Assembly (NCBI RefSeq): GCF_026212465.1
Contig: NC_080051.1
Location: 273,001-337,000 of the forward strand
Reading direction: 5' to 3'
Source of the DNA: Amaranthus tricolor
Lineage: Eukaryota > Streptophyta > Magnoliopsida > Caryophyllales > Amaranthaceae
Length of the DNA: 64,000 bases
Shown here: piece by piece, positions 45,701 through 56,200 of the stretch
Position numbering within the stretch: position 1 is the stretch's first letter
How the letters are laid out: each line of letters opens with the position of its first letter
Notes under the pieces: generated by a model
What the model was told of the DNA's origin: nothing
The model's input: the letters and a program-made list of their open reading frames with translations, nothing else
Database searches by the model: none
Program-made: the position numbers and the translations under genes

Positions 45701-47664
45701 CACACTACCTAAAGGTTCAACCCTTTATCCTACACTCAGACCACGAATCACTTAAGCACATCAATGGCCAAAGTAAGTTAAATTCTAGACATGGCAAGTG
45801 GGTAGAGTTCCTTCAATCTTTCACATTTTCAGCTAAGTATAAGGCAGGGAAGGCAAATATTGTAGCTGATGCTCTAAGTAGAAGATATCATTTATTAGCT
45901 ATATTGGAAGCCAAAATTTTAGGCTTCGAGATGATTAAGCCCTTATACCTCGAGGACCCTGAGTTAAGAGATTTATATGTTGAGTGCACACAGGGGCCAC
46001 ATGGACCTTTCTACATACAAGATGGATTCCTATTTAAAAACAATAGGTTGTGCATACCTAGATCACCATTGAGGCACATCTTGGTCAAAGAAGTACATGA
46101 GGGCACATTAGCAGGCCATTTTGGCATTCAAAAAACATTAGACATGCTCGCACAACATTTCTTTTGGCCTAAAATGCTAGGCACAGTGGGCAAGCACATA
46201 TTGAGATGTGAGGTTTGCGTGAGAGCTAAACTGACTTTTCACAAAGGCGAATATAGACCCCTCCCTGTTGCTAATCATCCATGGGAACACGTAAGTATGG
46301 ATTTTATTGTAGCCCTACCTCGAACCGCAAGGGGCAAAGATGCCATCATGGTTGTAGTAGATCGATTTTCGAAAATGGCACACTTCATACCTTGCACCAA
46401 GACTAGTGATGCTAGACATATCGCCAAATTGTACTTTAATGAGATCATTAGATTACATGGCATACCTCAAAGTATTGTTAGTGATAGGGACTCAAAATTC
46501 TTGAGCACTTTTTGGACTAGTTTATGGCATATGATGGGCACCAAGTTGTTGTTTAGCACCGCATACCATCCTCAAACGGATGGGCAAACCGAGGTAACGA
46601 ATAGGACATTAGGAAACATACTACGCACATTAGTTAAAAAAAACACAAAGGATTGGGATGACAAGTTGCCACACGCTGAGTTTGCATATAATAGATGTCC
46701 AAGCTTGACTACCAAATACTCACCTTTTGAATGCGTGTATGGCTTTAACCCTTTGACTCCTACTACCTTAGTTCATTTGCCATTGCAGGACAGAGGAGCA
46801 TGGAACGCTGAGAAACAAATCACTGCAGCACAGCATATACACACGCAAGTACAGCAGAACATCATGCATGCTAATGACCAATACAAGAGGAAAACAGACA
46901 GGGCCTTCAAAGAGAAACGGCATTTCAAAGTTGGAGACTATGTCTGGGTACATCTACGCAAAGAGAGATTTCCCAAACAAAGAAGCAACAAGTTGAAACC
47001 AAAAGCAGATGGTCCATTTCAGATAATAGCCAAAGCAGGTGACAATGCTTATACATTGGATCTGCCAGCTGCTTATGGTGTATCACCCACATTCAATATC
47101 GGTGATCTAGCACCTTACTATGAAGACTCCGAATTGAGGACAATTCGTTTTCAAGAAGGGGGGATTGAGCCAAGTCAAGACTCAGGCTCAGAGGGCAACA
47201 ACGCAGGCCAAGAACACCCAAGCAACATCATGAGCAACACACTTGAAGTGTTTGAATCATCACCTGCACTTACTGATTCAGCTTCAACATCAAGTAAAGA
47301 CTTCCAAATCAATACCCAAGGAAGTGATACAATAATTAAGGAAGATCAAAGGCAACTAATTATATCAACAACAAGCCCAAAAGGCACAGCATACGCCACT
47401 GACCAAGACAAATCAGACAATCAGCAGCTACTCCATGAACCCGCTGACCAGGCCACCTTGATGGACGTCCACAGATGCAAGCTGAACCGGTGTGATGACG
47501 TGGAGGGCATAAATGGAATCTCCACACATGGACCCAGCTGCCATGGTCCAAGAACATTATTGGAAGTCATCAAAGAAGGGCTGAAATCCAAGCCCAAGGT
47601 CGCCCAGACGCAAGAACAAACCAGCAGCATCATACCAGCTGCTGAGTATTCTGTTTTGTGTTAA
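42766..47664 (+). CDS. Gag-Pol polyprotein, family E (intact, long LTR-encoded tail)
   Basis: 1,632 residues from the ATG of MNNEEKFDALFNMVSQLK. An in-frame ATG at 42730 would add a hydrophobic 12-residue stretch unlike any Gag start, so it was not chosen. Domains: short coiled N-terminus, Gag capsid region (about 45-215), CCHC knuckle C301-C314, acidic linker (about 380-410), protease DGGS at 436-439, RT YLDD at 782-785, RNase H Asp 930, integrase zinc region from H1111, catalytic D1179, D1240, E1276, and the C-terminal domain with RKERFP, DGPF near 1415 and DNAYTLDLP. From residue 1467 the frame runs in the 3' LTR for about 165 residues. That tail is Ser/Thr/Gln/Glu-rich, probably disordered, and matches no domain I know. 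No stop or frameshift inside. Confidence 0.95.
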   Translation: MNNEEKFDALFNMVSQLKMAVTEIQNNTSPQPLHAYSHLDSEHGREDKTIRIDVPEFDGTTHDPEVYIEWERGVERYFEFKDTHPEHQYKIAKVKLTKLAATWLDGVQRQRTREERPKIRTWEKLRKSLRRKYIPTNYKQQLYTKWSTLRQGIRSVAEYIQEGERLTVLCNIDEPAELRLGRFLGGLRTDLKEKVEVMPNLTYESACNSALMFEKAASRKHMQSTQTFHKNKEISGFRQPAQHFSDHKGAQQYTPITNSRSTAQKLPDSKSTQSHFAPASSHIERPTNAKDKDVNPRDVICFKCHGHGHYKRNCPNARAFTQRDWEAINSRKGPRAMLVHIEGKGEEVILPPTPEDEYEGSFRVNSYGYMERLEDTTEGSEEEEDIEHVYPEEELHNLLIRRNLHTVPQVKNSDQRENIFQTKCKIGNKLCDLIIDGGSESNCVSKELVKTLGLTTRSHPRPYKLRWLDDSKGNAVSKQCLVSFSIGTYHDQVLCDVLAMDACHVLLGRPWQHDRKTIHNGFTNVYSLRHEGKTKELMPLPPHKAIPPTKTKPSPTHLIGRKECDRELRSGNIVFIMFTKESTSEHTSVHPTVQRLIEEFKDVFPDDLPQGLPPIRGIEHQIDLIPGAPIPNRPAYRTNPTEATELQRQVEELLARGYVRESLSPCAVPTLLVPKKDGSWRMCVDSRSVNNITVKYRFPMPRLDDMLDELAGACWFSKIDLRSGYHQIRMREGDEWKTAFKTKYGLYEWLVMPFGLTGAPSTFMRLMNEVLRPFLGKFVVVYLDDILIYSVTVNKHFEHLRRLFDVLRKQKLYGKLEKCAFMMPEVNFLGFIIGKDGVKVDPVKIEAISTWPTPTSITQVRSFHGLASFYRRFIKNFSTIMSPLTECTKQGTFVWTTEAQAAFEHIKELMCKAPILRLPDFTKPFEVECDASGKGIGAVLLQEGRPVAYFSEKLNGSRLNYSTYDREFYAIVRALETWSHYLKVQPFILHSDHESLKHINGQSKLNSRHGKWVEFLQSFTFSAKYKAGKANIVADALSRRYHLLAILEAKILGFEMIKPLYLEDPELRDLYVECTQGPHGPFYIQDGFLFKNNRLCIPRSPLRHILVKEVHEGTLAGHFGIQKTLDMLAQHFFWPKMLGTVGKHILRCEVCVRAKLTFHKGEYRPLPVANHPWEHVSMDFIVALPRTARGKDAIMVVVDRFSKMAHFIPCTKTSDARHIAKLYFNEIIRLHGIPQSIVSDRDSKFLSTFWTSLWHMMGTKLLFSTAYHPQTDGQTEVTNRTLGNILRTLVKKNTKDWDDKLPHAEFAYNRCPSLTTKYSPFECVYGFNPLTPTTLVHLPLQDRGAWNAEKQITAAQHIHTQVQQNIMHANDQYKRKTDRAFKEKRHFKVGDYVWVHLRKERFPKQRSNKLKPKADGPFQIIAKAGDNAYTLDLPAAYGVSPTFNIGDLAPYYEDSELRTIRFQEGGIEPSQDSGSEGNNAGQEHPSNIMSNTLEVFESSPALTDSASTSSKDFQINTQGSDTIIKEDQRQLIISTTSPKGTAYATDQDKSDNQQLLHEPADQATLMDVHRCKLNRCDDVEGINGISTHGPSCHGPRTLLEVIKEGLKSKPKVAQTQEQTSSIIPAAEYSVLC
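47153..47164 (+). other. Polypurine tract, family E
   Basis: AAGAAGGGGGGA, one base before the 3' LTR start; in-frame coding (QEGG). Confidence 0.85.
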
Positions 47665-48103
47665 TTAAGGCGTAAGTATGCACACGCGCCTGATTATGAC
47701 CGTTATAACCGTTAAGACCTCCTTGTATTGGACTTAGCCTTGATTCCTAGCATTATATATAGTAGTGATCATCATTGTATTGAACATTATTGATGCTTAA
47801 TGAAAGTTTTCTTCTCAAAAATTCAGTGTTTGAATTTTTACAATTGCGTTGCAATTGGGGTTACTAGGGCCAGTTTTGCCCTTGGTGTGTGTGTGAACCT
47901 TGATCAGTCTTCAAGGCCACGCTGCACTTATCCAAGAACAATTGATCATTCCCTTGATTTATCAACGGAATTTATCATTGTTGCAGTGACAAGAGGCTTG
48001 GTAGTCCAACTCTTGGCAAGGCATTGTGAGAACAATCTTGGAATATCCTTCGTCACTTTATAATCATACGTTTTTGTTGCAATTACCAAGCGTATTTGGA
48101 TCA
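47166..48103 (+). repeat. 3' LTR of family E
   Basis: 938 bp, ends TTTGGATCA, followed by ttcac. More than half of it (to 47664) is coding for the polyprotein tail. Confidence 0.96.
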
Positions 48104-49050
48104 TTCACCATTTTTCGGTTTGGGCATTCGGATGAGATATGTCCTAAGCCTTGACACTTAAAACATCTCCTAGGTGTGAATGAATTGGTGTTTGCTTTGG
48201 GTGTATTGGGTACGCTTACGGGCTGCTTTAAATGATTATTTTGCAAAGCTTTTGAATCTTGCGAATGGGCTTTAGAATAGGGATGGGGAGTGTTCTTTTG
48301 GTAGGAATTGAAATTGGTCGTTCTTGCTGAAGTGAAACGTGAGGTTTCCTTCATTTTAGTTCTTTGTTGTTTTTCCACTTTATGTGCAAGGTTAATTAAA
48401 TCATCAAGGCAAGCATAAGGTTGTAATTCAACAATGTTTCTGATTTTTGAATCTAAACCATTTAAAAATCTTACCAAAGTTTGATGATCATCCTCCTTAA
48501 GGTCGCACCTCATTATCATTGTCTCGAACTCTCGACCATACTCTTCTACACTCCTGCCATCTTGTTGTAGATGTTGAAGTTTGGTGAAATTCTCTTGCAT
48601 GTAGTATGAAGGCAGAAACTTTTCCTTCATTTGCTTCTTCATCTTTTCCCATGATCTAATCTTGTCTTTCCCTTCTCTTTCTCGTTTTGCACATTTGCTA
48701 GCCCACCAAGTAGAAGCATATTTGCGCAATTTTAATGCTACTATCTTTACCTTCTTTTCTTCATCCGTATTCTTGTAATCAAATACTCTTTCAACGGTTC
48801 TTACCCATTCAAGGAACTCATCTCCATCTAATCTTCCTTCAAATTCTGGAATGTCGACTCTAAGATCATCTCCACGGCTTGTTTGCCTACTAACTTTAGG
48901 ACTTTCAGACTCATAATCCCCACCTTCCCTTAAGGTGCGTTTTAGGTCTAGATACTCTTTAAGTTGGGTTTGTAGGTATTTAATGGTGGCATTTTGCTCT
49001 TCAACAATTCTGCTCAAATCACTTGTTTCTCCTTCACCACTTTGAGACAT
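48104..49050 (-). CDS. Gag part of family D polyprotein (truncated by element E)
   Basis: Minus-strand frame starting at the ATG of MSQSGEGETSDLSRIVEEQN, 50 bases after the PBS. It encodes an N-terminal coiled coil (about 10-45), a capsid-type Gag region (about 70-230), a basic linker and a CCHC zinc knuckle (CFKCQGLGHISSEC, residues 296-309). Gag packages the element RNA in the virus-like particle. About six residues after the knuckle the reading frame enters the E LTR, where it stops at 48064. Thus 13 terminal residues of the apparent 328-residue product are foreign. The remainder of the gene is at 37454-40903. Confidence 0.92.
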
Positions 49051-49099
49051 GGTGTTATGCTTTGTGAATGAACGAAATTAAGGCTCGGAGCGTAGCCTT

Positions 49100-49112
49100 G
49101 GCTCTGATACCA
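49100..49112 (-). other. Primer-binding site (initiator Met tRNA), family D
   Basis: TGGTATCAGAGCC on the element strand, three bases from the 5' LTR. ATACCAA (49108-49114) is complementary to TTGGTAT in U5 (49125-49131). Confidence 0.92.
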
Positions 49113-49115
49113 AGA

Positions 49116-50287
49116 TGATATAGATTGGTATGCCTCAAAACAAAACCAAGCTATAAGCACACGTAGTTTGCTGTTTTCGTTTAATGAATTTGTTTTTGTG
49201 ATTTTTGTGGTTTTATAACAAGGGAAAAATGAAATGTATGTGTTGATTTTTCAAACTGAAAATGGCTTGCCAAAGGTTGCTTCGATACAGATACACCACG
49301 AAACAAATCTAAGGGCTCCTAAGAACACATTCAAACTTTAGCCAAAAGTATGAAAAGCATAGGAACTTCAAATTACTTAAACTAATCCAAGTTAAAGTAA
49401 ATTGCAAATAAGAACAAGGAAAATTGCTCAAAGGGTTGTGTTTGTATTATGCAAGCTGAATGCCTTCATTACATGAACTACAAGCCTATTTATACTAAAA
49501 GGAAATCAGCCCAACAAAAAATAAATAAAAAAAAAAAAAAAAAAATTAAATTAAAAAGCAAAAAAATCAGAATGTTGCTTGTTTCTTAACGGCTAGGAAT
49601 CCACTTGCAAGTCCACTTGCAAGTTGCATCTTACAATCTTCTATGGAAATAATTAGGCTATTTTGTAGTGCATAGCTATATCTTACAAAGTCTTCATAGG
49701 CTATTTTCTAGGCTGATTTGTTTTTTGTAGAAAAGATCTTCATGTAATAATGAACCAAAATCAGATTTCCCAACGGCTGAATTCTTGTATGATTTGCAAA
49801 TATCTTCATATGTCCTTGGTTTATTTGCTGTCTCAAACAACTTGATTTTGCTAAATATATTTTTTTAATCTTCCACTTGCTGAACCTTCATATTTATATT
49901 CTTCATATTTCCTTGGTTTATTTGCTTGATATTTTCAGCTGCTTGCTTGCGTTTCAATCGCATAATATTCGACCCATGAGCAAAATTAAATACTAAACTC
50001 AAATAAAAGAAAAGTACAACTCGACTAACTAAGCATGAGAAATGATTAAGCTTGATCCTAAACCTGGCTTAAATCATTTCGAAGAAAACAAAAGACCCAA
50101 ATACTCGAAATAAAATAAACGACTTAAATAATAAAACGACCCAAAAAAAAAAAAGAAGACTTAGTTTATGACTACGAAATTAAAGGATTTCAGTTTTGGA
50201 CCTTGAATTTTAGCGTCTTCCATTTGATGCATCATTATATTGATCTTGGCTAGCTCAGCAGAACTAGATGTAGGTGATCCTACATCA
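49116..50287 (-). repeat. Right (5') LTR of family D
   Basis: 1,172 bp, no difference seen from the left LTR, followed by cgaat. The first ~130 bases on the element strand are a copy of the coding tail found in the 3' LTR. Confidence 0.95.
49486..49494 (-). promoter_or_regulatory. TATA box in 5' LTR of family D
   Basis: TATAAATAG on the element strand (plus strand ctatttata), a near-consensus plant TATA box. The equivalent in the 3' LTR is at 36779-36787. Confidence 0.6.
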
Positions 50288-53200
50288 CGAATGAACGATG
50301 AAGAATGAACAAGGATCAATGATTAATGAAGAATGAACAAGGATCAATGATCAAAGAAGAATGAACGATGAAGAATGAACAAGGTTCAATGATTAATGAA
50401 GAATGAACGATGAAGAATGAACAAGGATTAATGGTCAATGACGAATGAACGATGAAGAATGAACAAGGATCAATGATCAATGAAGAATGAACGATGACGA
50501 ATGAACAAGGATCAATGATAAATGAAAAATGAACGATGAAGAATGAATAAGGATCAATGATCAATGACGAATGAACGATGAAGAATGAACAAGGATCAAT
50601 GATCAATGAAGAATGAACGATGAAGAATGAACAAGGAGTAATGGTCAATGACGAATGAACGATGAAGAATGAACAAGGATAAATGATCAATGACGAATGA
50701 ACGATGAAGAATGAACAAGGATCAATGATCAATGAAGAATGAACGATGAAGAATGAACAAGGATCAATGATCAATGAAGAATGAACGATGCAGAATGAAC
50801 AAGGAACAATGATCAATGAAGAATGATCGATGAAGAATGAACAAGGATTAATGGTCAATGAAGAATGAACGATGAAGAATAAACAAGGATCAATGGTCAA
50901 TGAAGAATGAACGATGAAGAATGAACAAGGATCAATGATCAATGAAGAATGAACAAGGATCAATGATCAAAGAAGAATGAACGATGAAGAATGAACAAGG
51001 ATCAATGATCAATGAAGAATGAACGATGAAGAATAAACAAGGAGTAATGGTCAATGACGAATGAACGATGAAGAATGAACAAGGATCAATGATCAATGAC
51101 GAATGAACGATGAAGAATGAACAAGGATCAATGATCAATGAAGAATGAACGATGAAGAATGAACAAGGATCAATGATCAATGACGAATGAACGATGAAGA
51201 ATGAACAAGGATCAATGATCAATGAAGAATGAACAAGGATCAATGATCAAAGAAGAATGAACGATGAAGAATGAACAAGGTTCAATGATCAATGAAGAAT
51301 GAACGATGAAGAATGAACAAGCATTAATGGTCAATGACGAATGAACGATGAAGAATGAACAAGGATCAATGATCAATGAAGAATGAACGATGAAGAATGA
51401 ACAAGAATTAATGGTCAATGACGAATGAACGATGAAGAATGAACAAGGATCAATGATCAATGAAGAATGAACGATGAAGAATGAACAAGGATCAATGATA
51501 AATGAAAAATGAACGATGAAGAATGAATAAGGATCAATGATCAATGACGAATGAACGATGAAGAATGAACAAGGATCAATGATCAATGAAGAATGAACGA
51601 TGAAGAATGAACAAGGAGTAATGGTCAATGACGAATGAACGATGAAAAATGAACAAGGATCAATGATCAATGACGAATGAACGATGAAGAATGAACAAGG
51701 ATCAATGATCAATGAAGAATGAACGATGAAGAATGAACAAGGATTAATGATCAATGAAGAATGAACGATGAAGAATGAACAAGGAACAATGATCAATGAA
51801 GAATGAACAAGGATTAATGGTCAATGAAGAATGAACGATGAAGAATGAACAAGGATCAATGGTCAATGAAGAATGAACGATGAAGAATGAACAAGGATCA
51901 ATGATCAATGAAGAATGAACAAGGATCAATGATCAAAGAAGAATGAACGATGAAGAATGAACAAGGATCAATGATCAATGAAGAATGAACGATGAAGAAT
52001 GAACAAGAAGTAATGGTCAATGACGACAGAACGATGAAGAATGAACAGGGATCAATGATCAATGACGAATGAACGATGAAGAATGAACAAGGATCAATGA
52101 TCAATGAAGAATGAACGATGAAGAATGAACAAGGATCAATGATCAATGACGAATGAACGATGAAGAATGAACAAGGATCAATGATTAATGAAGAATGAAC
52201 AAGGATCAATGATCAAAGAAGAATGAACGATGAAGAATGAACAAGGTTCAATGATTAATGAAGAATGAACGATGAAGAATGAACAAGGATTAATGGTCAA
52301 TGACGAATGAACGATGAAGAATGAACAAGGATCAATGATCAATGAAGAATGAACGATGACGAATGAACAAGGATCAATGATAAATGAAAAATGCACGATG
52401 AAGAATGAATAAGGATCAATGATCAATGACGAATGAACGATGAAGAATGAACAAGGATCAATGATCAATGAAGAATGAACGATGAAGAATGAACAAGGAG
52501 TAATGGTCAATGACGAATGAACGATGAAGAATGAACAAGGATCAATGATCAATGACGAATGAACGATGAAGAATGAACAAGGATCAATGATCAATGAAGA
52601 ATGAACGATGAAGAATGAACAAGGATCAATGATAAATGAAAAATGAACGATGAAGAATGAATAAGGATCAATGATCAATGACGAATGAACGATGAAGAAT
52701 GAACAAGGATCAATGATCAATGAAGAATGAACGATGAAGAATGAACAAGGAGTAATGGTCAATGACGAATGAACGATGAAGAATGAACAAGGATCAATGA
52801 TCAATGACGAATGAACGATGAAGAATGAACAAGGATCAATGATCAATGAAGAATGAACGATGAAGAATGAACAAGGATCAATGATCAATGAAGAATGAAC
52901 GATGAAGAATGAACAAGGAACAATGATCAATGAAGAATGATCGATGAAGAATGAACAAGGATTAATGGTCAATGAAGAATGAACGATGAAGAATGAACAA
53001 GGATCAATGGTCAATGAAGAATGAACGATGAAGAATGAACAAGGATCAATGATCAATGAAGAATGAACAAGGATCAATGATCAAAGAAGAATGAACGATG
53101 AAGAATGAACAAGGATCAATGATCAATGAAGAATGAACGATGAAGAATGAACAAGGAGTAATGGTCAACGACGAATGAACGATGAAGAATGAACAAGGAT

Positions 53201-56200
53201 CAATGATCAATGACGAATGAACGATGAAGAATGAACAAGGATCAATGATCAATGAAGAATGAACAAGGATCAATGATCAATGACGAATGAACGATGAAGA
53301 ATGAACAAGGAGTAATGGTCAATGACGAATGAACGATGAAGAATGAACAAGGATCAATGATCAATGAAGAATGAACGATGAAGAATGAACAAGGAGTAAT
53401 GGTCAATGACGAATGAACGATGAAGAATGAACAAGGATCAATGATCAATGACGAATGAACGATGAAGAATGAACAAGGATCAATGATCAATGAAGAATGA
53501 ACAAGGATCAATGAACAAGGATTAATGGTCAATGACGAATGAACGATGAAGAATGAACAAGGATCAATGAAGAATGAACGATGAAGAATGAACAAGGATT
53601 AATGGTCATTGACAAATGAACGATGAAGAATGAACAAGGATCAATGATCAATGACGAATGAACGATGAAGAATGAACAAGGATTAATGATCAATGAAGAA
53701 TGAACGATGAAGAATGAACAAGGAACAATGATCAATGAAGAATGAACAAGGATTAATGGTCAATGAAGAATGAACGATGAAGAATGAACAAGGATCAATG
53801 GTCAATGAAGAATGAACGATGAAGAATGAACAAGGATCAATGATCAATGAAGAATGAACAAGGATCAATGATCAAAGAAGAATGAACGATGAAGAATGAA
53901 CAAGGATCAATGATCAATGAAGAATGAACGATGAAGAATGAACAAGAAGTAATGGTCAATGACGACAGAACGATGAAGAATGAACAGGGATCAATGATCA
54001 ATGACGAATGAACGATGAAGAATGAACAAGGATCAATGATCAATGAAGAATGAACGATGAAGAATGAACAAGGATCAATGATCAATGACGAATGAACGAT
54101 GAAGAATGAACAAGGATCAATGATTAATGAAGAATGAACAAGGATCAATGATCAAAGAAGAATGAACGATGAAGAATGAAAAAGGTTCAATGATTAATGA
54201 AGAATGAACGATGAAGAATGAACAAGGATTAATGGTCAATGACGAATGAACGATGAAGAATGAACAAGGATCAATGATCAATGAAGAATGAACGATGACG
54301 AATGAACAAGGATCAATGATAAATGAAAAATGAACGATGAAGAATGAATAAGGATCAATGATCAATGACGAATGAACGATGAAGAATGAACAAGGATCAA
54401 TGATCAATGAAGAATGAACGATGAAGAATGAACAAGGAGTAATGGTCAATGACGAATGAACGATGAAGAATGAACAAGGATCAATGATCAATGACGAATG
54501 AACGATGAAGAATGAACAAGGATCAATGATCAATGAAGAATGAACGATGAAGAATGAACAAGGATCAATGATCAATGAAGAATGAACGATGAAGAATGAA
54601 CAAGGAACAATGATCAATGAAGAATGATCGATGAAGAATGAACAAGGATTAATGGTCAATGAAGAATGAACGATGAAGAATGAACAAGGTTCAATGGTCA
54701 ATGAAGAATGAACGATGAAGAATGAACAAGGATCAATGATCAATGAAGAATGAACAAGGATCAATGATCAAAGAAGAATGAACGATGAAGAATGAACAAG
54801 GATCAATGATCAATGAAGAATGAACGATGAAGAATGAACAAGGAGTAATGGTCAACGACGAATGAACGATGAAGAATGAACAAGGATCAATGATCAATGA
54901 CGAATGAACGATGAAGAATGAACAAGGATCAATGATCAATGAAGAATGAACAAGGATCAATGATCAATGACGAATGAACGATGAAGAATGAACAAGGAGT
55001 AATGGTCAATGACGAATGAACGATGAAGAATGAACAAGGATCAATGATCAATGAAGAATGAACGATGAAGAATGAACAAGGAGTAATGGTCAATGACGAA
55101 TGAACGATGAAGAATGAACAAGGATCAATGATCAATGACGAATGAACGATGAAGAATGAACAAGGATCAATGATCAATGAAGAATGAACAAGGATCAATG
55201 AACAAGGATTAATGGTCAATGACGAATGAACGATGAAGAATGAACAAGGATCAATGAAGAATGAACGATGAAGAATGAACAAGGATTAATGGTCATTGAC
55301 AAATGAACGATGAAGAATGAACAAGGATCAATGATCAATGACGAATGAACGATGATGAATGAACAAGGATCAATGATCAATGAAGAATGAACGATGAAGA
55401 ATGAACAAGGATCAATGATCAATGACGAATGAACGATGAAGAATGAACAAGGATCAATGATCAATGAAGAATGAACAAGGATCAATGATCAAAGAAGAAT
55501 GAACGATGAAGAATGAACAAGGTTCAATGATCAAGGAAGAATGAACGATGAAGAATGAACAAGGATTAATGGTCAATGACGAATGAACGATGAAGAATGA
55601 ACAAGGAGTAATGGTCAATGACGAATGAACGATGAAGAATGAACAAGGATCAATGATCAATGAAGAATGAACGATGAAGAATGAACAAGGAGTAATGGTC
55701 AATGACGAATGAACGATGAAGAATGAACAAGGATCAATGATCAATGACGAATGAACGATGAAGAATGAACAAGGATCAATGATCAATGAAGAATGAACAA
55801 GGATCAATGAACAAGGATTAATGGTCAATGACGAATGAACGATGAAGAATGAACAAGGATCAATGAAGAATGAACGATGAAGAATGAACAAGGATTAATG
55901 GTCATTGACAAATGAACGATGAAGAATGAACAAGGATCAATGATCAATGACGAATGAACGATGAAGAATGAACAAGGATCAATGATCAATGACGAATGAA
56001 CGATGAAGAATGAACAAGGATCAATGATCAATGAAGAATGAACGATGAAGAATGAACAAGGAGTAATGGTCAATGACGAATGAACGATGAAAAATGAACA
56101 AGGATCAATGATCAATGACGAATGAACGATGAAGAATGAACAAGGATCAATGATCAATGAAGAATGAACGATGAAGAATGAACAAGGATCAATGATCAAT

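Larger units (their letters stand above)
40904..48103 (+). mobile_element. Complete Ty3/gypsy element, family E, nested in D
   Basis: 7,200 bp with two 938-bp LTRs in which I see no difference, flanked by ttcac (40899-40903 and 48104-48108), which is family D coding sequence. Antisense to D. Contains an intact 1,632-residue gag-pol frame, initiator-Met PBS and polypurine tract. Being inserted in D, it is the younger of the two; it is a candidate for an active element. Confidence 0.97.
36409..50287 (-). mobile_element. Ty3/gypsy element, family D, with nested element E
   Basis: Minus-strand element with two 1,172-bp LTRs flanked by cgaat (36404-36408 and 50288-50292). Removing the 7,200-bp element E plus its 5-bp duplication leaves about 6.7 kb, a normal size. 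LTRs look identical, including an 18-A run, so both D and the E insertion within it are recent. The satellite on both sides continues the order seen at 27318 and onward. Confidence 0.96.
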
